Origin: Patiria pectinifera | Taxonomy: Eukaryota; Echinodermata; Asteroidea; Valvatida; Asterinidae | Reading direction: 5' to 3' | Length of the DNA stretch: 64,000 nt | Assembly (NCBI GenBank): GCA_029964075.1 | Contig: CM057149.1 | Span: 5,218,465-5,282,464, forward strand | Shown: in pieces, positions 53,084 to 63,803 of the stretch | Layout: each line of letters opens with the position of its first letter | Numbering within the stretch: position 1 is the first letter of the stretch | Translations under genes and position numbers: made by a program | Notes under the pieces: generated by a model | The model's database searches: none | The model's input: only the letters and a program-made list of their open reading frames with translations | Told to the model about the DNA's origin: nothing

Positions 53084-56000
53084 CTATCTGTGAACAAAGA
53101 ATGCATATAAAAACACATGAGTCAAATTTACCAATTTCAACAATTTTCATTTCTACCATCAGCACAATGCAAGTGCCCTGGTTGAGAGGGGTTAAAATTC
53201 TATCACACACACACACACACAAACAAGTGTGTATTTGCCTGCAATATCGGGGACCCCCTATTTTCCCTCTTTTGTTTGAACTTTTTAGGAAGACCTTGTA
53301 ATCGTTTTGTACACGATTCTAAATTGGGAACCTTTCGGGAATCGGGGACCCTATTGTCCTCCACTGTTCAACGCCCTCTAATGAATGCAGAAACAAACTC
53401 ACATACATTTTATTTTCTGTCACGCATATTTAAAATTACTTTACCTCAATGACGGAATTCAGACAAGTGACAACAATAAATATATTTTGCAATTTCCTCC
53501 TCAATTGTAAGACTAAAACACAATTCCAGCCACATTTACAAAAAAAAAACATTCTTTCTTGAATAGCAAAATACCTGTTTTCATATCATCAGCTAGTTGA
53601 TTCTGCTGGTTGCCCATATCTTCCATGGGCCTGTCTACTTCTTGCTGCGATCGCTTGTGCTTCTTGTACAGGACTGCAGCTAGCAACACGACCAACAACA
53701 GCACACAAGCACTGACTGAGCATACAAGTGGTATAAGTAGACCAGGTTCGCTGTGGGGGTACTGGAAGTAGCCAATGTTGAAGGATAGTGTGTTTCCATG
53801 AATCACCTGGTTGGAATTTACAGAGATTAGACAGTGATGTCAATTCACCACAATAGTAAGAATGGGGCTGAATTATCCCAATTGCCTGATCACTATTCAT
53901 GGAAATGGCCCTTGATTGCCCATCCCTTTCTATGCCTCATGTGGAAGAGTGGATGGAAATGGGGTGTAAAGGACCCCCCTGTCAGCGCCATTGACCACAA
54001 CTGACCTTGAGATGCTGCTGCCTTTTCGGCGCAAAGCAGCTACTATCAATCACATTAACTACCTCTACCCTCACAGGTATCCAATTTACTCCTGGGTGGG
54101 CAGAAGCAATGAGTGACAAAGTGCCTTGGCCAAGGACACACACACCACAACCCCAGGCTGGACTCGAACCAGCAACCTGCAGAATTACTAACAGGCTACT
54201 TTATAAGTTCGATGCTCCAGACCATGAGGTCGAGGCGCTAGCGCTCGAGATAATGAAGAGCAGTGGAAGGCATAGTCTTCCAGAATTTTCAAATGAGCTA
54301 CATGATGAATGTATGTTACTGTCCTCATGTTTGTGTACAAACCAGTTTGTGAGGTTTGGAAGTCAAGTCATATATAAAGAACAGTCGGCTTTGTGTGCCC
54401 TAATGCTGGTGAAGCCACAGTGCAAACTGTTAATTCAAATGGTTTTTGACGACTTTAGGCTGGATGATTGGACTTGTGATGGACTAGATTACAGCAATGC
54501 TTCAAGTAAACAACAACAGTCTTTTAACTTTTGTGTTACGGCAGAAATGTGAACATTACCCAAACAACAGGTAGACCCTTCGTTGTATTCATGCCAAGGT
54601 AATCACCAGCAGCTGGTGCATCTACAGGTAATTGGCATGACAGAGCACCCGCACCCACAGTCACAGCTGTACACAGGGACTTCCCGACGTAGACCGTTAC
54701 CTCTTCATTTGTTATCGCTAGATTCAGTCTCGCTCCCTGGGTGGAAATTTATACAATATTAATTGATTTATAATGATCTGTAAAACTCCAGCAGCATGCA
54801 TATGAGGTTAGAAGCACACTTTCACAAAATGCAACTGACCTTAACAGTCAGCTCAGGCCCTGTTTTCTCCTCAATGCCATCCACATTTTCATACACAGGA
54901 TCATTGAAGGGGTAGTATTCAGGATTCTGGAAGTACTCCAGAGGTGTACAGCCATCATTTTGGTCGACAGAGCACCAGGTTCGGAGGGCTTCCACGGCAT
55001 CCATGATAAACCCTATGGTTACGTTCACGCTGGTGTCCGCATCCAGGACCAGATTGGGAAGATTTATTGCTGGTGAAGTGCAGATCATTATGTCATCACT
55101 TCTCACGCTACAGTTCTGAAATCAGGTAAAAATTTGGTTTATAAAATTAATCTCCCTGTGATACATTTTTCTGCCAGTGTCAGAAATAGTACCCACGAAA
55201 TGTAATTCTACACAAAATATACTGACACATCTAGACACTGCAAATTTCACTTCAGTGCATTTTCAGTTGTAATTTTCCATTAAGCAAACTTCATATTTAG
55301 GTTTGTTTTTATAAATCAGTTGCTTACCCCGACAAACTCTTGTTCATTATCCCCGTAGGTGATGAGTATCTGTGGCTGTTGAATGGTTGAGAAACCAGAT
55401 CCGCTGACTGTCAGCTCTCGACCACCACTGATTCAATTCATTCCAGATATAAGAAATATTAGTGACTGAATAATTACAAATCAGACTGGAAATCTTTCAC
55501 TTCCTTGTGAATAAATACAATAAACAAAGCACAAGCACAAACACAAACGTGTGGCAAATTTAATTAATTCTTCTCTTTTTTTGTTTTGCTTTGAGGTAAA
55601 AATGGAAAATAAACTGAAACCTACGCGAAGACACTGGTAGACGGATTGATTTTCTTCACATCTGGATCCACGGTGTATGTATAGCTGGCCGTTGAGAATC
55701 TTTCTGCTCCATCAAATGAGAATTTCACTATCCAAGAACCGAGACTGTCAGCACGGGATGTGATACAGGTTATACTGTCATCAGTGACTATCGCTCTGTA
55801 TCAAGCAGTGGGGAAAATGCAATGTTTAAATCTTTTAAAACTGTCCGTGCAAAGAAAACCAAATGTCAACAGAGCCGTATGCTAAATTGTTGGAATCATG
55901 AAGACCAAAGCCGGTATGTAATGAATAGAAAATCATTACTGCTTGATGCTTTTTAGAAAGATGAAATTTTGGAACTTGTTCAAGTACTATGCTTAACACT

Positions 56001-59000
56001 CGTCAGTCACAAATTGGAAATCGAGCTCCCGAATCAGTCCCTTGTTAAGCTAGAAATCTTATCTAAAAGTATAATCAAACCCCAGTACTATTTTAGCGGT
56101 CAAATGCCTTCATAAAAGTCCACTCACTTGTGCAAGTTGGTCAAGGAGAAGGGAGAAAAATCACAGAAACGGCTGAAGTATGAGTTTTACTCGCCTGTCA
56201 ACAGCACACGGTATGTCATCTATAAACACTTCAATGTTCCTCCCAGCATCTAGAGATTGGCCGGAGATTGCCAGCCTAGTGCCACCAGATTGTGGACCCA
56301 TCTTGGGATTGACGTCATCGAGCATTGGATTCTGGGAGTCAACAAATTGTAAAAAAATGGTGTTTAAGGCCTCAAATGTCAAGTCTACCACACAGGAAAA
56401 CAGATATTCTTTTTTATTTATTTCTGGTAATGAAACCAAGGATTCCTCCAAAGTACCCTAAGCACTGTAGCTCAAAAGCCTGAAGAAACCTGAAGAGAGA
56501 AGACAATGAGAAGAAATTACAGTATTAGAAGTGGGAGGAAAAGCCCAGAGTAATATTCTGAGGAAAACCCACGGAATCAGGTAGGGACTGAAAACCCAAT
56601 CCACATATTGGCTCGGGCGGGATTCGAACCCGGGTCACAGCGGCGGAAGGCGAGGAAAATACCGTTACGCCAACCTGACTCGCCAAGATAATGTCTTTGA
56701 ATGATTCATCAGTTGTAAGAACCCTCTGAACAATTTACCGTCATGTCCTCCAGTCCTTCCCACTAACTGTGACGGATAGAGTAATTAAGGCAGGCTCTTG
56801 AACACCACTGCCACTGTACCGCTTGTACGCATGGTAAGAAAACTTCCTCTTTGGTGGGGTGATAATTGTAGTGTAGTTGAACAGCGCCCTCTGTTGTTGT
56901 ATATCTTTGACCAGGCAACTGTATCACATGCGATACTGAATAAAACAGTTACTCTCAAATCCGTGTCCATATTCTGTTCCAAACATCACATTGGCGACGA
57001 GGACGGATGGAACTAACACAAAACTGATCCAGCAATCCATTGCATCAACCAGTATCAACGTAGTGAGTCTCACACTCGTTGAATAGAACGTTTCTTTTGA
57101 AGAAATAATCGGAAAGCAGAACTGTAAATCCATACCGTAACTGGTCAACGTGAACTCTGTTACGCCAACGCTGTACAGAACATTATCTCGACAGTTTCAC
57201 AGTGCTCGTTGAATATCGCTATCGTAAAGCATGGCACTGCTACCTGTTTTTCCAAGATTTGACATTCATCAAGATGCTAATGCTGGTCCTCGCTGGAAGA
57301 AATGGCTCCAGAGATTTGAACGGCTAATGGTGGCCATGGACATAAAAGATGACAATCGAAAACGTGCACTACTGTTACACTATGCGGGTACAGATGTTGA
57401 TGAAGTGTTTGAAACACTCAAGGATGTCGGAGATGATTACAAGTCAGCAACTGAGCACCTGACAAAATACTTCAATCCTCGACATAACATAGCCTACGAG
57501 GTATATCAGTTCAGGCAGGCCAAACAGGGCAAAACTGAAACTCTCGATACGTACCATACTCGACTGCGTCAACTTGCACAGACGTGTGAGTTCCAGGATG
57601 TCGACAAAGAAATCTGTGCACAAATCATCCTCAGTTGCCAATCACAACGCCTCCGAAGACGTGCTCTGCGTGAACCAATGACACTGGAAAACTTACTTTC
57701 CAGTGGTCGTGCCCTCGAGACAAGCGAACGAGAAGCTGACGCTGTAGAAGCAGGGAGAGCTGAAACAACAAATGCTATCACAAAGTCCGATGATGGCAGA
57801 AGCAGACGTGACAAGGCATACACAAGCAGGTCCTTCAAGCCCCGCCCTCCCCGACAGCGAAATGCATCACAGAACCGAGGCCGATCCAAGTCCAGGCACC
57901 GCCAACCACCACGCCAAAATCAACCACCACGCCCCAACCGTACCTGTTACTTTTGTGGAGGAACCTATCCCCATACTGGAACCTGTCCAGCGAAAGGAAA
58001 AAAGTGCCGAAACTGTGGAAAAATCGGACACTTTGATTCCGTATGCCGATCAGCATCAGCGAAAGTCAACGTCATAGAACAAGATGACTCTGACAATGAC
58101 TACATCTTCGCCAACCAACGTGGCAGCGCTTACGTCATTCATGTTGCTAATCTACCTACCTGCAAAATGACCATCGGCAACACTACCCTGTCTGCCATGA
58201 TAGATTCAGGAGCATCCGTCAACGTGTTAGACTCCACATCCATTGATCTTCTTCGAAGTAGCGGGCATACGCTCAAGACACGAAAAGCTACTTCCAGAGT
58301 ATTCGCCTACGGTACAAATACACCCCTACCAGTGCTAGGTGTCATCAAAGCTGAAGTAAGAGTCGGTCCCAACTCTTGCTCTACCGAGTTCCACATTGTC
58401 AACACACATAGCTGCAACCTGCTATCTTTCGCAACTGCCAAACAACTCAAGCTGATCTCCCTCAATGCAGACCATGTAACCTGCAACCTCCAACCAGATC
58501 AGCCACAGCGACCACCAACCGCCACTGCCATGACGCATGATCAGATAATGCAGCAGTATGGCGACTTGTTTTCTGGCATTGGGAAAATCAAAGATGTCAA
58601 GATCTCTCTTCACATCGACCCTGACGTAAAACCGAAGCAACAAAAGCATCGTCGCATACCCTTCCACACACGCAAAGATGTCGAGCGTGAGCTCCGGCGA
58701 CTGGAAGATGAAGACATCATAGAGAGAATTGACGGTCCTACCCCATGGGTGAGCCCGATTCTTGTCGTTCCAAAGCCCCCAGGCGAGATCAGAATCTGCG
58801 TCGACATGAGAGAAGCCAATCGCGCAGTCCAACGAGAACGACACCCCATGCCTACCCTTGATGACATCATCACGGACCTCAATGGGTGTACAGTCTTCAG
58901 CACACTAGACATGACAGCAGGCTACCACCAGTTTGAACTGGAAGAAGAATGCCGCAACATCACAACCTTCAGCACCCATGTCGGTCTCTTCCGCTACAAG

Positions 59001-62000
59001 CGTTTGATGTTTGGTATCAACGCTGCATCTGAGATATCCCAGTCAGCCGTGGCACAACTTCTTACTGGCCTGAGTGGATGCAGGAATGTATCAGACGACA
59101 TTCTTGTCTACGGCAAAGATCAACAAGAACACGATAGAAACCTGAAAGCTGTTCTTGACAGACTCCAGAGCCACAACGCCAGACTGAACAAGAGCAAATG
59201 CAAGTTCGCACAACCAGACGTTAAGTTCTACGGACACACGTTCAGTGGAGATGGCATCGCACCAGACCCAAAGAAAATTGAGGCCCTCATCAATGCAACA
59301 CCCCCCAAGAATGCCAAAGAAGTCAAGTCTTTCCTCGGGTTAGCATCATATGTCTCACGATTCATCCCCAACTATGCAACGGTCACTAACCCCCTTCGCG
59401 CCCTTACCCATCAAGACTCCAAGTGGAAGTGGGAGCAGGAAGAAATCTCATCATTCAACGAACTGAAAAGTATCCTGACAAACACGAATGTCATGGTGTA
59501 TTTTGACCCTCGCAAACCGACAGATATCATCGTGGATGCAAGTCCAGTAGGACTAGGCGCAATGTTGTCACAAGATGGAAAGATTGTCTCGTACGCCAGT
59601 CGTACACTGTCAGATGTAGAATCCAGATATTCCCAAACAGAGCGTGAGATGCTAGGAGTGGTCTGGGCCGTCGAGCGTTTTCATCTCTACGTTTTTGGTG
59701 CCCATTTTCGCATAATCACAGACCACAAGCCTCTCCTTGGAATCTTCAAGAGCAGCAGGCCAACTTCTGCCAGAATCTATCGCTGGCGACTGCGTACAAT
59801 GTCATATGACTGTGACATTGTGTACAAGCTGGGAAAAGATGATGAAAACCCAGCTGACTTCATCAGTAGACACCCCGGATCTCAAGCTCCTAACAAGTCA
59901 GTAGCAGAAGACTACATAAACTACATCTGTAACAATGCAGTCCCAAAAGCTCTAACTCTAGAGGACGTCCGTGCTGAAACAGCAAAAGATGGCATCATGC
60001 CATACAAACCAGTTCGAAGCGAGCTTACAATCTACAATGGTGCAATCCTGAGAGGAAACCGCTTAACGATTCCCGCATCCCTGCAACCCACCATTATCGA
60101 GTTGGCACATGCCAGTCACCAAGGAATCGTCAAGACTAAGAGCCTCATCAGAGAGAAGGTTTGGTTTCCAGGTATTGACAGAATGGTTGAAGACAAAGTG
60201 AAGCAATGCCTACCATGCCAAGCAGCAACGACAAACAGCGCAGAACGTCCTGAGCCACTGAAGATGACACCGTTACCTTCCGCTCCATGGAAAGAAGTTG
60301 CTGTAGATTTCACTGGCCCATACGCATCCGGTGAATACTTACTTGTTGTCGTTGACGAGTATAGCAGATTCCCAGAAGTTGAGATTGTGAGTTCTACTTC
60401 AGCCAGAGCAACCATTCCGAAGCTAGATGCAATCTTTGCTCGGCAAGGGATTCCTGACACAGTCAAGACAGACAACGGTCCTCCATTTCATGGACATGAG
60501 TTTGCAAAATTCTCATCATATCTTGGTTTTACACATCGACGAGTCACCCCACTATGGCCAAGAGCCAACGGAGAAGTAGAGCGACTAAACAGAACACTAG
60601 GAAAAGTCATACGTATCGCCGAGACTGAAGGTGTAAGCTGGAAACAACAGTTACATAGATTCCTTCGCCAGTACAGAGCTACTCCTCATTCCTCAACAAA
60701 CCTATCCCCCAGCGAAGCACTCAACTCCAGAAAGCTGAAATGTGAGCTACCAGAGATCCAGTCTCCCAAGCGTCCATACAGTCGCGATGACTCCTTGCGA
60801 GAACGAGATGCCCAGCAGAAATCGAAAATGAAGACACTCGCTGACACTCGCCTCTTTGCCAAACCGTCAAACATCCAGACAGGAGACGTAGTCCTTGTGC
60901 GTCAACCCAAACAATCCAAACACACCTCACCATTCAACCCCAAACCCTTCCAAGTCACGATGAGAAGAGGAAACATGGTGGAAGCCACAAGAGGAGACAA
61001 AGTAACCAGACCAAACGTCTCTCACTTCAAAAAGGTCCAAACCCCACCCCCTGACCCCCACACCCTAGAAGATGACAACAGTGATGACCCTACAGACGAC
61101 ATACCTTTAGTCACTGATTCACAGCCATCCCAAGATCCTCAATCTCTCATCAAATCTCCAGCAGTTCTTGAGGATAGTCCTAAACTGAAGTCCAGTCTTC
61201 GTCAATCCACACGAGTTCGCAAGCCTCCAGTGCGATTCAAGGACTATGTTCAGTGAACTCTGTGCAGACTGCAAAATGTATTTGCTCATTTGCATCAAAC
61301 CTATGCCAACTACAAAATAGGCCAAATCACACTCTCAGCCAATTTTAGAAAAAAAAAACCTTCTGAAGTTTCAAGTTTTCAAAGTTTAACAGTTTCAAAG
61401 TTCAAAATTTTAAAGTTGAAAGTTTCCAAGAAAGAAAAAGGAATTTTGAGTTGTGTTAAAAATAGAAAAGAAAAGAAAAAAAAAAGAACAAGAGAAAGTT
61501 CCAAGTTCTACAAGTTTGTTAAAAAAAAAAAAGAGAGAGAAAAGAAAAGTTTATTTAGATCCTTTTCAAACACTCAAATTAAAGGAGACGTACGACTCAT
61601 TCTTATTTGGAAAATTTTATTTCATTTTATTACTTCCAAACTTATCTCATAGATCACTCGACCTTCAGTGCTCAACATAAAAACAATCTTAAATGTTTTT
61701 ACAAACTCAGTTAACTCAAGCAGAAACCCTTTTTGCCACTTTTCATTTAAATCATCCACTGGCACACTTTTCCAAGTTTAAGTGTTGTAACCACTTATCT
61801 AAAGAAAGAGGGTGAATGTAGTGTAGTTGAACAGCGCCCTCTGTTGTTGTATATCTTTGACCAGGCAACTGTATCACATGCGATACTGAATAAAACAGTT
61901 ACTCTCAAATCCGTGTCCATGTTCTGTTCCAAACATCACAATAATGTTAAAACACTGGGACCCGTCCAGCATAAAATTACAAGGCCCTTGAAATTTTAAA

Positions 62001-63443
62001 ATCAGACCGCCTTGTGTTTTTTTAATCAAACTGTGAAAAGCAAAATCTATGACATGCACGAGCCCAAATATGCTTATTATTTTAAGTCCAGACTGGTAGA
62101 TTCAACTTTGTGAGGCAAAATCGGGTAACCGTGAAGAAGAAGTCGAGTCATATTATTTTACCTTGTATCCAAAAGTCACGTCTCCCTGACTACTCTGCAT
62201 AGATCCATCTCTACCAGTAATTCTCATTTGCAGGGATGGTGGTGTCACATCGGGTCGCCTGCGTGTTGCAGTCCCTCCTAGCGTACGACAGCTGACACTG
62301 CATTAAATATTCAAACACCAAAATATGAGTGTGATGGGTTTGGAAATGAACTAGAAACTAAAGGACAGCCGTGTATACCTGATATTGGGCGCCTTCCATT
62401 CCAGCAAACATTGTGAACATTGGCGAGCTTTCCTGCACAGCTAATGGGGGATTGCTGGCAACTTTAATGCCAGCTTTAGCAATTTGGCATATGAAGTTCT
62501 GAAACCTACCATAGTTCAACACGGTAGTGAACAGCTTTGATTTTAAATCATTAGACATGGACAAGTTGACCATCAATCTGCAGGTCAAATTATCAAACGA
62601 TTCCTTGAATTCTACTTTAAATTAAGGTTTGGTTGGTAAATTTATCTTAAATTAATTTGGCGTCACGCAACAATTTTGAAACCTTGCAAAGGAAATATCC
62701 TCTCTTTAAGGTCCCACATTACAAGGTTCGTCTTAAACAACGTCCAAGAAGAAGACAGCTAACTCTAGCAACACCAGGTACTTTTGCTTCTATCTTCTGG
62801 ATTCCTAAAGCTTGATGTCAAGCGCTGCTGATGATTTCTTCAATAAACTAATTACCTGCTCCCAGTGCTGTACTGGTAATCATCCAAAGCACAATTTTGG
62901 CCTCCGACTTTCACTTCTATGATGTCACTGTATCGCAGTCCCATGTCAGTCCCAGACACAGTCAGTAGAGTGTTCCCTTCGGTGGGTCCGAATAGCGGAT
63001 ACACCTACAGAAATTGATACGAAAAACAAAAACAAAAATCATTTGCTAATTCTCATGATCTCTTTTCAAGTTTCACATTTAGAACTCACTGCCGAAATTC
63101 CATTTGATTGTAATAAGATCATAATGACTGCAACCAGTCCAAAAGATTTCTGAGAATTGAGGAGTTAAAACTCTATTACTTAGCTGTGCTCATATTTCCC
63201 ACCAGGCAATGTCAACTGCATATTGATTGCCACTGGTCCACAGACGTACCTGTTTCAGTATAGGATCAGGGCAGTTGATCGTATTATTCCGTGTAACCTT
63301 CTCATCAGCTGTCATGCACACAGTGCTCTCGATCACCCCACAGGTATCCCCACACCACATGCATCCCAGCTCAGCACGGGTAGTTTCGTTAGAAATGCAA
63401 CGGCTACAGTCAGGACGCAAGACCTCACACTTGTACAGTGTCA
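52971..63443 (-). CDS. plexin-like gene C, 3' half (PSI3 to short tail); 5' half beyond window
   Basis: Ten minus-strand exons: 63443-63250, 63004-62856, 62297-62162, 56331-56195, 55795-55625, 55427-55328, 55115-54840, 54736-54560, 53806-53575 and 53083-52971. They match exons 12-21 of gene A in order; lengths 194, 137, 171, 100 and 177 are identical in both. All phases agree and the frame stays open. Domains: PSI3 (CEVLRPDCSRCISNETT, GCMWCGDTC), IPT repeats (YPLFGPTEGNTLLTVSGTDM, GPQSGGTRLAISGQSLD, GGRELTVSGSGFSTI), membrane helix (LVCSVSACVLLLVVLLAAVL), and a tail ending VEVETILDNQDCDTEEVG. Protein sequence is clearly diverged from gene A, so this is the older paralogue. The intron after 62162 holds an LTR retrotransposon. 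One donor (56194-56193) is GC rather than GT. The cytoplasmic tail is about 70 residues; no GAP domain. Confidence 0.8.
53930..54255 (-). mobile_element. tRNA-derived SINE with deuterostome-type body
   Basis: On the minus strand, B box GGTTCGAGTCC at 54170-54160 is followed by CCTTGGCCAAGGCACTTTGT, CATTGCTTCTGCCCACCCAG and TGGATACCTGTGAGGGTAG, then TTTGCGCCGAAAAGGCAGCA. This body is widespread in deuterostome SINEs. It lies in the gene C intron before the membrane-helix exon. Confidence 0.75.
56410..56684 (-). mobile_element. tRNA-derived SINE (same family as 33,484)
   Basis: Same order of parts as the copy at 33484: GAGTCAGGTTGGCGTAACGG head, B box GGTTCGAATCC at 56630-56620, body and CTTGGTTTCATTACCAGAAA end. 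Here about 30 extra bases follow the end of the conserved body. In an intron of gene C, at a different position from the copy in gene A, so the two insertions are independent. Confidence 0.85.
56867..56990 (+). repeat. 5' LTR
   Basis: Unusually short for a Gypsy LTR. Contains AACAGCGCCCTCTGTTGTTG and an AATAAA sequence (in CTGAATAAAACAG) that can serve as polyadenylation signal. Immediately followed by the primer-binding-type sequence. Confidence 0.95.
56991..57230 (+). promoter_or_regulatory. retrotransposon leader with primer-binding site
   Basis: TTGGCGACGAGG directly after the LTR is a primer-binding-type sequence seen in many invertebrate Gypsy elements. The following leader of about 230 bases has no frame of interest. 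Confidence 0.6.
57231..61256 (+). CDS. gag-pol: Ty3/Gypsy gag-pol polyprotein (1341 aa)
   Basis: One open frame. Gag (about 1-230) has an LTKYFNPRHNIAYEVYQFRQ-type retrotransposon gag core; two zinc knuckles lie at about 239-273 (CYFCGG, CRNCGKIGHF). Aspartic protease motif MIDSGASVN is near 323-331. Reverse transcriptase spans about 450-640 (RICVDMREANRAV, STLDMTAGYHQFELEE), followed by RNase H (VDASPVGLGAMLSQDG). Integrase spans about 990-1190, with its zinc finger ending QCLPCQA, VAVDFTGPY, KTDNGPPFHG and NGEVERLNRT. The Pro-rich tail is basic. Gag and pol are fused in one frame, as in some Mag-like Gypsy lineages; that lineage call is tentative. Confidence 0.93.
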   Translation: MALLPVFPRFDIHQDANAGPRWKKWLQRFERLMVAMDIKDDNRKRALLLHYAGTDVDEVFETLKDVGDDYKSATEHLTKYFNPRHNIAYEVYQFRQAKQGKTETLDTYHTRLRQLAQTCEFQDVDKEICAQIILSCQSQRLRRRALREPMTLENLLSSGRALETSEREADAVEAGRAETTNAITKSDDGRSRRDKAYTSRSFKPRPPRQRNASQNRGRSKSRHRQPPRQNQPPRPNRTCYFCGGTYPHTGTCPAKGKKCRNCGKIGHFDSVCRSASAKVNVIEQDDSDNDYIFANQRGSAYVIHVANLPTCKMTIGNTTLSAMIDSGASVNVLDSTSIDLLRSSGHTLKTRKATSRVFAYGTNTPLPVLGVIKAEVRVGPNSCSTEFHIVNTHSCNLLSFATAKQLKLISLNADHVTCNLQPDQPQRPPTATAMTHDQIMQQYGDLFSGIGKIKDVKISLHIDPDVKPKQQKHRRIPFHTRKDVERELRRLEDEDIIERIDGPTPWVSPILVVPKPPGEIRICVDMREANRAVQRERHPMPTLDDIITDLNGCTVFSTLDMTAGYHQFELEEECRNITTFSTHVGLFRYKRLMFGINAASEISQSAVAQLLTGLSGCRNVSDDILVYGKDQQEHDRNLKAVLDRLQSHNARLNKSKCKFAQPDVKFYGHTFSGDGIAPDPKKIEALINATPPKNAKEVKSFLGLASYVSRFIPNYATVTNPLRALTHQDSKWKWEQEEISSFNELKSILTNTNVMVYFDPRKPTDIIVDASPVGLGAMLSQDGKIVSYASRTLSDVESRYSQTEREMLGVVWAVERFHLYVFGAHFRIITDHKPLLGIFKSSRPTSARIYRWRLRTMSYDCDIVYKLGKDDENPADFISRHPGSQAPNKSVAEDYINYICNNAVPKALTLEDVRAETAKDGIMPYKPVRSELTIYNGAILRGNRLTIPASLQPTIIELAHASHQGIVKTKSLIREKVWFPGIDRMVEDKVKQCLPCQAATTNSAERPEPLKMTPLPSAPWKEVAVDFTGPYASGEYLLVVVDEYSRFPEVEIVSSTSARATIPKLDAIFARQGIPDTVKTDNGPPFHGHEFAKFSSYLGFTHRRVTPLWPRANGEVERLNRTLGKVIRIAETEGVSWKQQLHRFLRQYRATPHSSTNLSPSEALNSRKLKCELPEIQSPKRPYSRDDSLRERDAQQKSKMKTLADTRLFAKPSNIQTGDVVLVRQPKQSKHTSPFNPKPFQVTMRRGNMVEATRGDKVTRPNVSHFKKVQTPPPDPHTLEDDNSDDPTDDIPLVTDSQPSQDPQSLIKSPAVLEDSPKLKSSLRQSTRVRKPPVRFKDYVQ
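61257..61816. other. retrotransposon 3' untranslated region, purine-rich
   Basis: A-rich and AG-rich sequence without a meaningful frame, ending in the AAAGAAAGAGGGTGAA polypurine tract right before the 3' LTR. Confidence 0.7.
61817..61940 (+). repeat. 3' LTR
   Basis: Copy of the 5' LTR with about one difference in 124 bases; followed by the ATAAT target duplication. Confidence 0.95.
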
Positions 63444-63726
63444 CTATTTGAGAAACACAACAACATTGTTGTAAAAAGGTCCGGAGTTAATGTCCACTGC
63501 GATTCTCAGAAAAAAAATCACTCTCAAAATCGAGCAGCCAAGAGCAGCAATCATGTCAGCCACAAGCCACCACAATTACCATCAGGTCTCAACTCAAGTC
63601 ACAAGCTATACAATGAAATTTGACAAAGGTATATATTCGTGATTGGGAACAATCTTTGTTCTTATGAACATTTAATTGCGGTACCCGATGCTACGTGTCA
63701 GATTCGAACCAGCCAACCGATCCCGC
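63444..63726. other. gene C intron sequence, no exon recognised
   Basis: The counterpart of gene A exon 11 would be expected upstream of 63443 but is not seen up to the window end, so it lies further right. Confidence 0.5.
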
Positions 63727-63803
63727 AAGCTCGGTGGTCGAGTGGTTGGACTTGTGCACAAGACATTAAGCAGGAGGTCGTGGGTTCGAGTCCCACCCAA
63801 GTG
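63727..63803 (+). repeat. tRNA-like sequence (tRNA pseudogene or SINE head)
   Basis: TGGTCGAGTGGTTGGAC resembles an A box and D arm, and GTGGGTTCGAGTCCCAC forms a perfect T arm with a consensus B box (63783-63793), followed by a T run that would end pol III transcription. The acceptor stem has mismatches and the anticodon arm is poor, so a working tRNA is unlikely. Confidence 0.55.

Larger units (their letters stand above)
56867..61940 (+). mobile_element. Ty3/Gypsy LTR retrotransposon, looks whole, young
   Basis: Two direct LTRs of 124 bases (56867-56990 and 61817-61940) begin TGTAGTG and end CATCACA; they differ at about one base. A five-base duplication ATAAT lies at 56862-56866 and 61941-61945. 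The left LTR is followed by a TTGGCGACGAGG primer-binding-type sequence and the right one is preceded by a purine tract. One long gag-pol frame lies between. The near-identity of LTRs points to a recent insertion. It lies in a gene C intron, opposite to the gene's direction. Confidence 0.95.

Noticed and set aside
54007-54552. 181-codon plus-strand gene
   Set aside because: It runs through a SINE and the complement of a plexin exon; no family similarity.
63727-63803. Functional tRNA gene
   Set aside because: T arm and B box are good, but the acceptor stem has mismatches and the anticodon arm does not fold cleanly.
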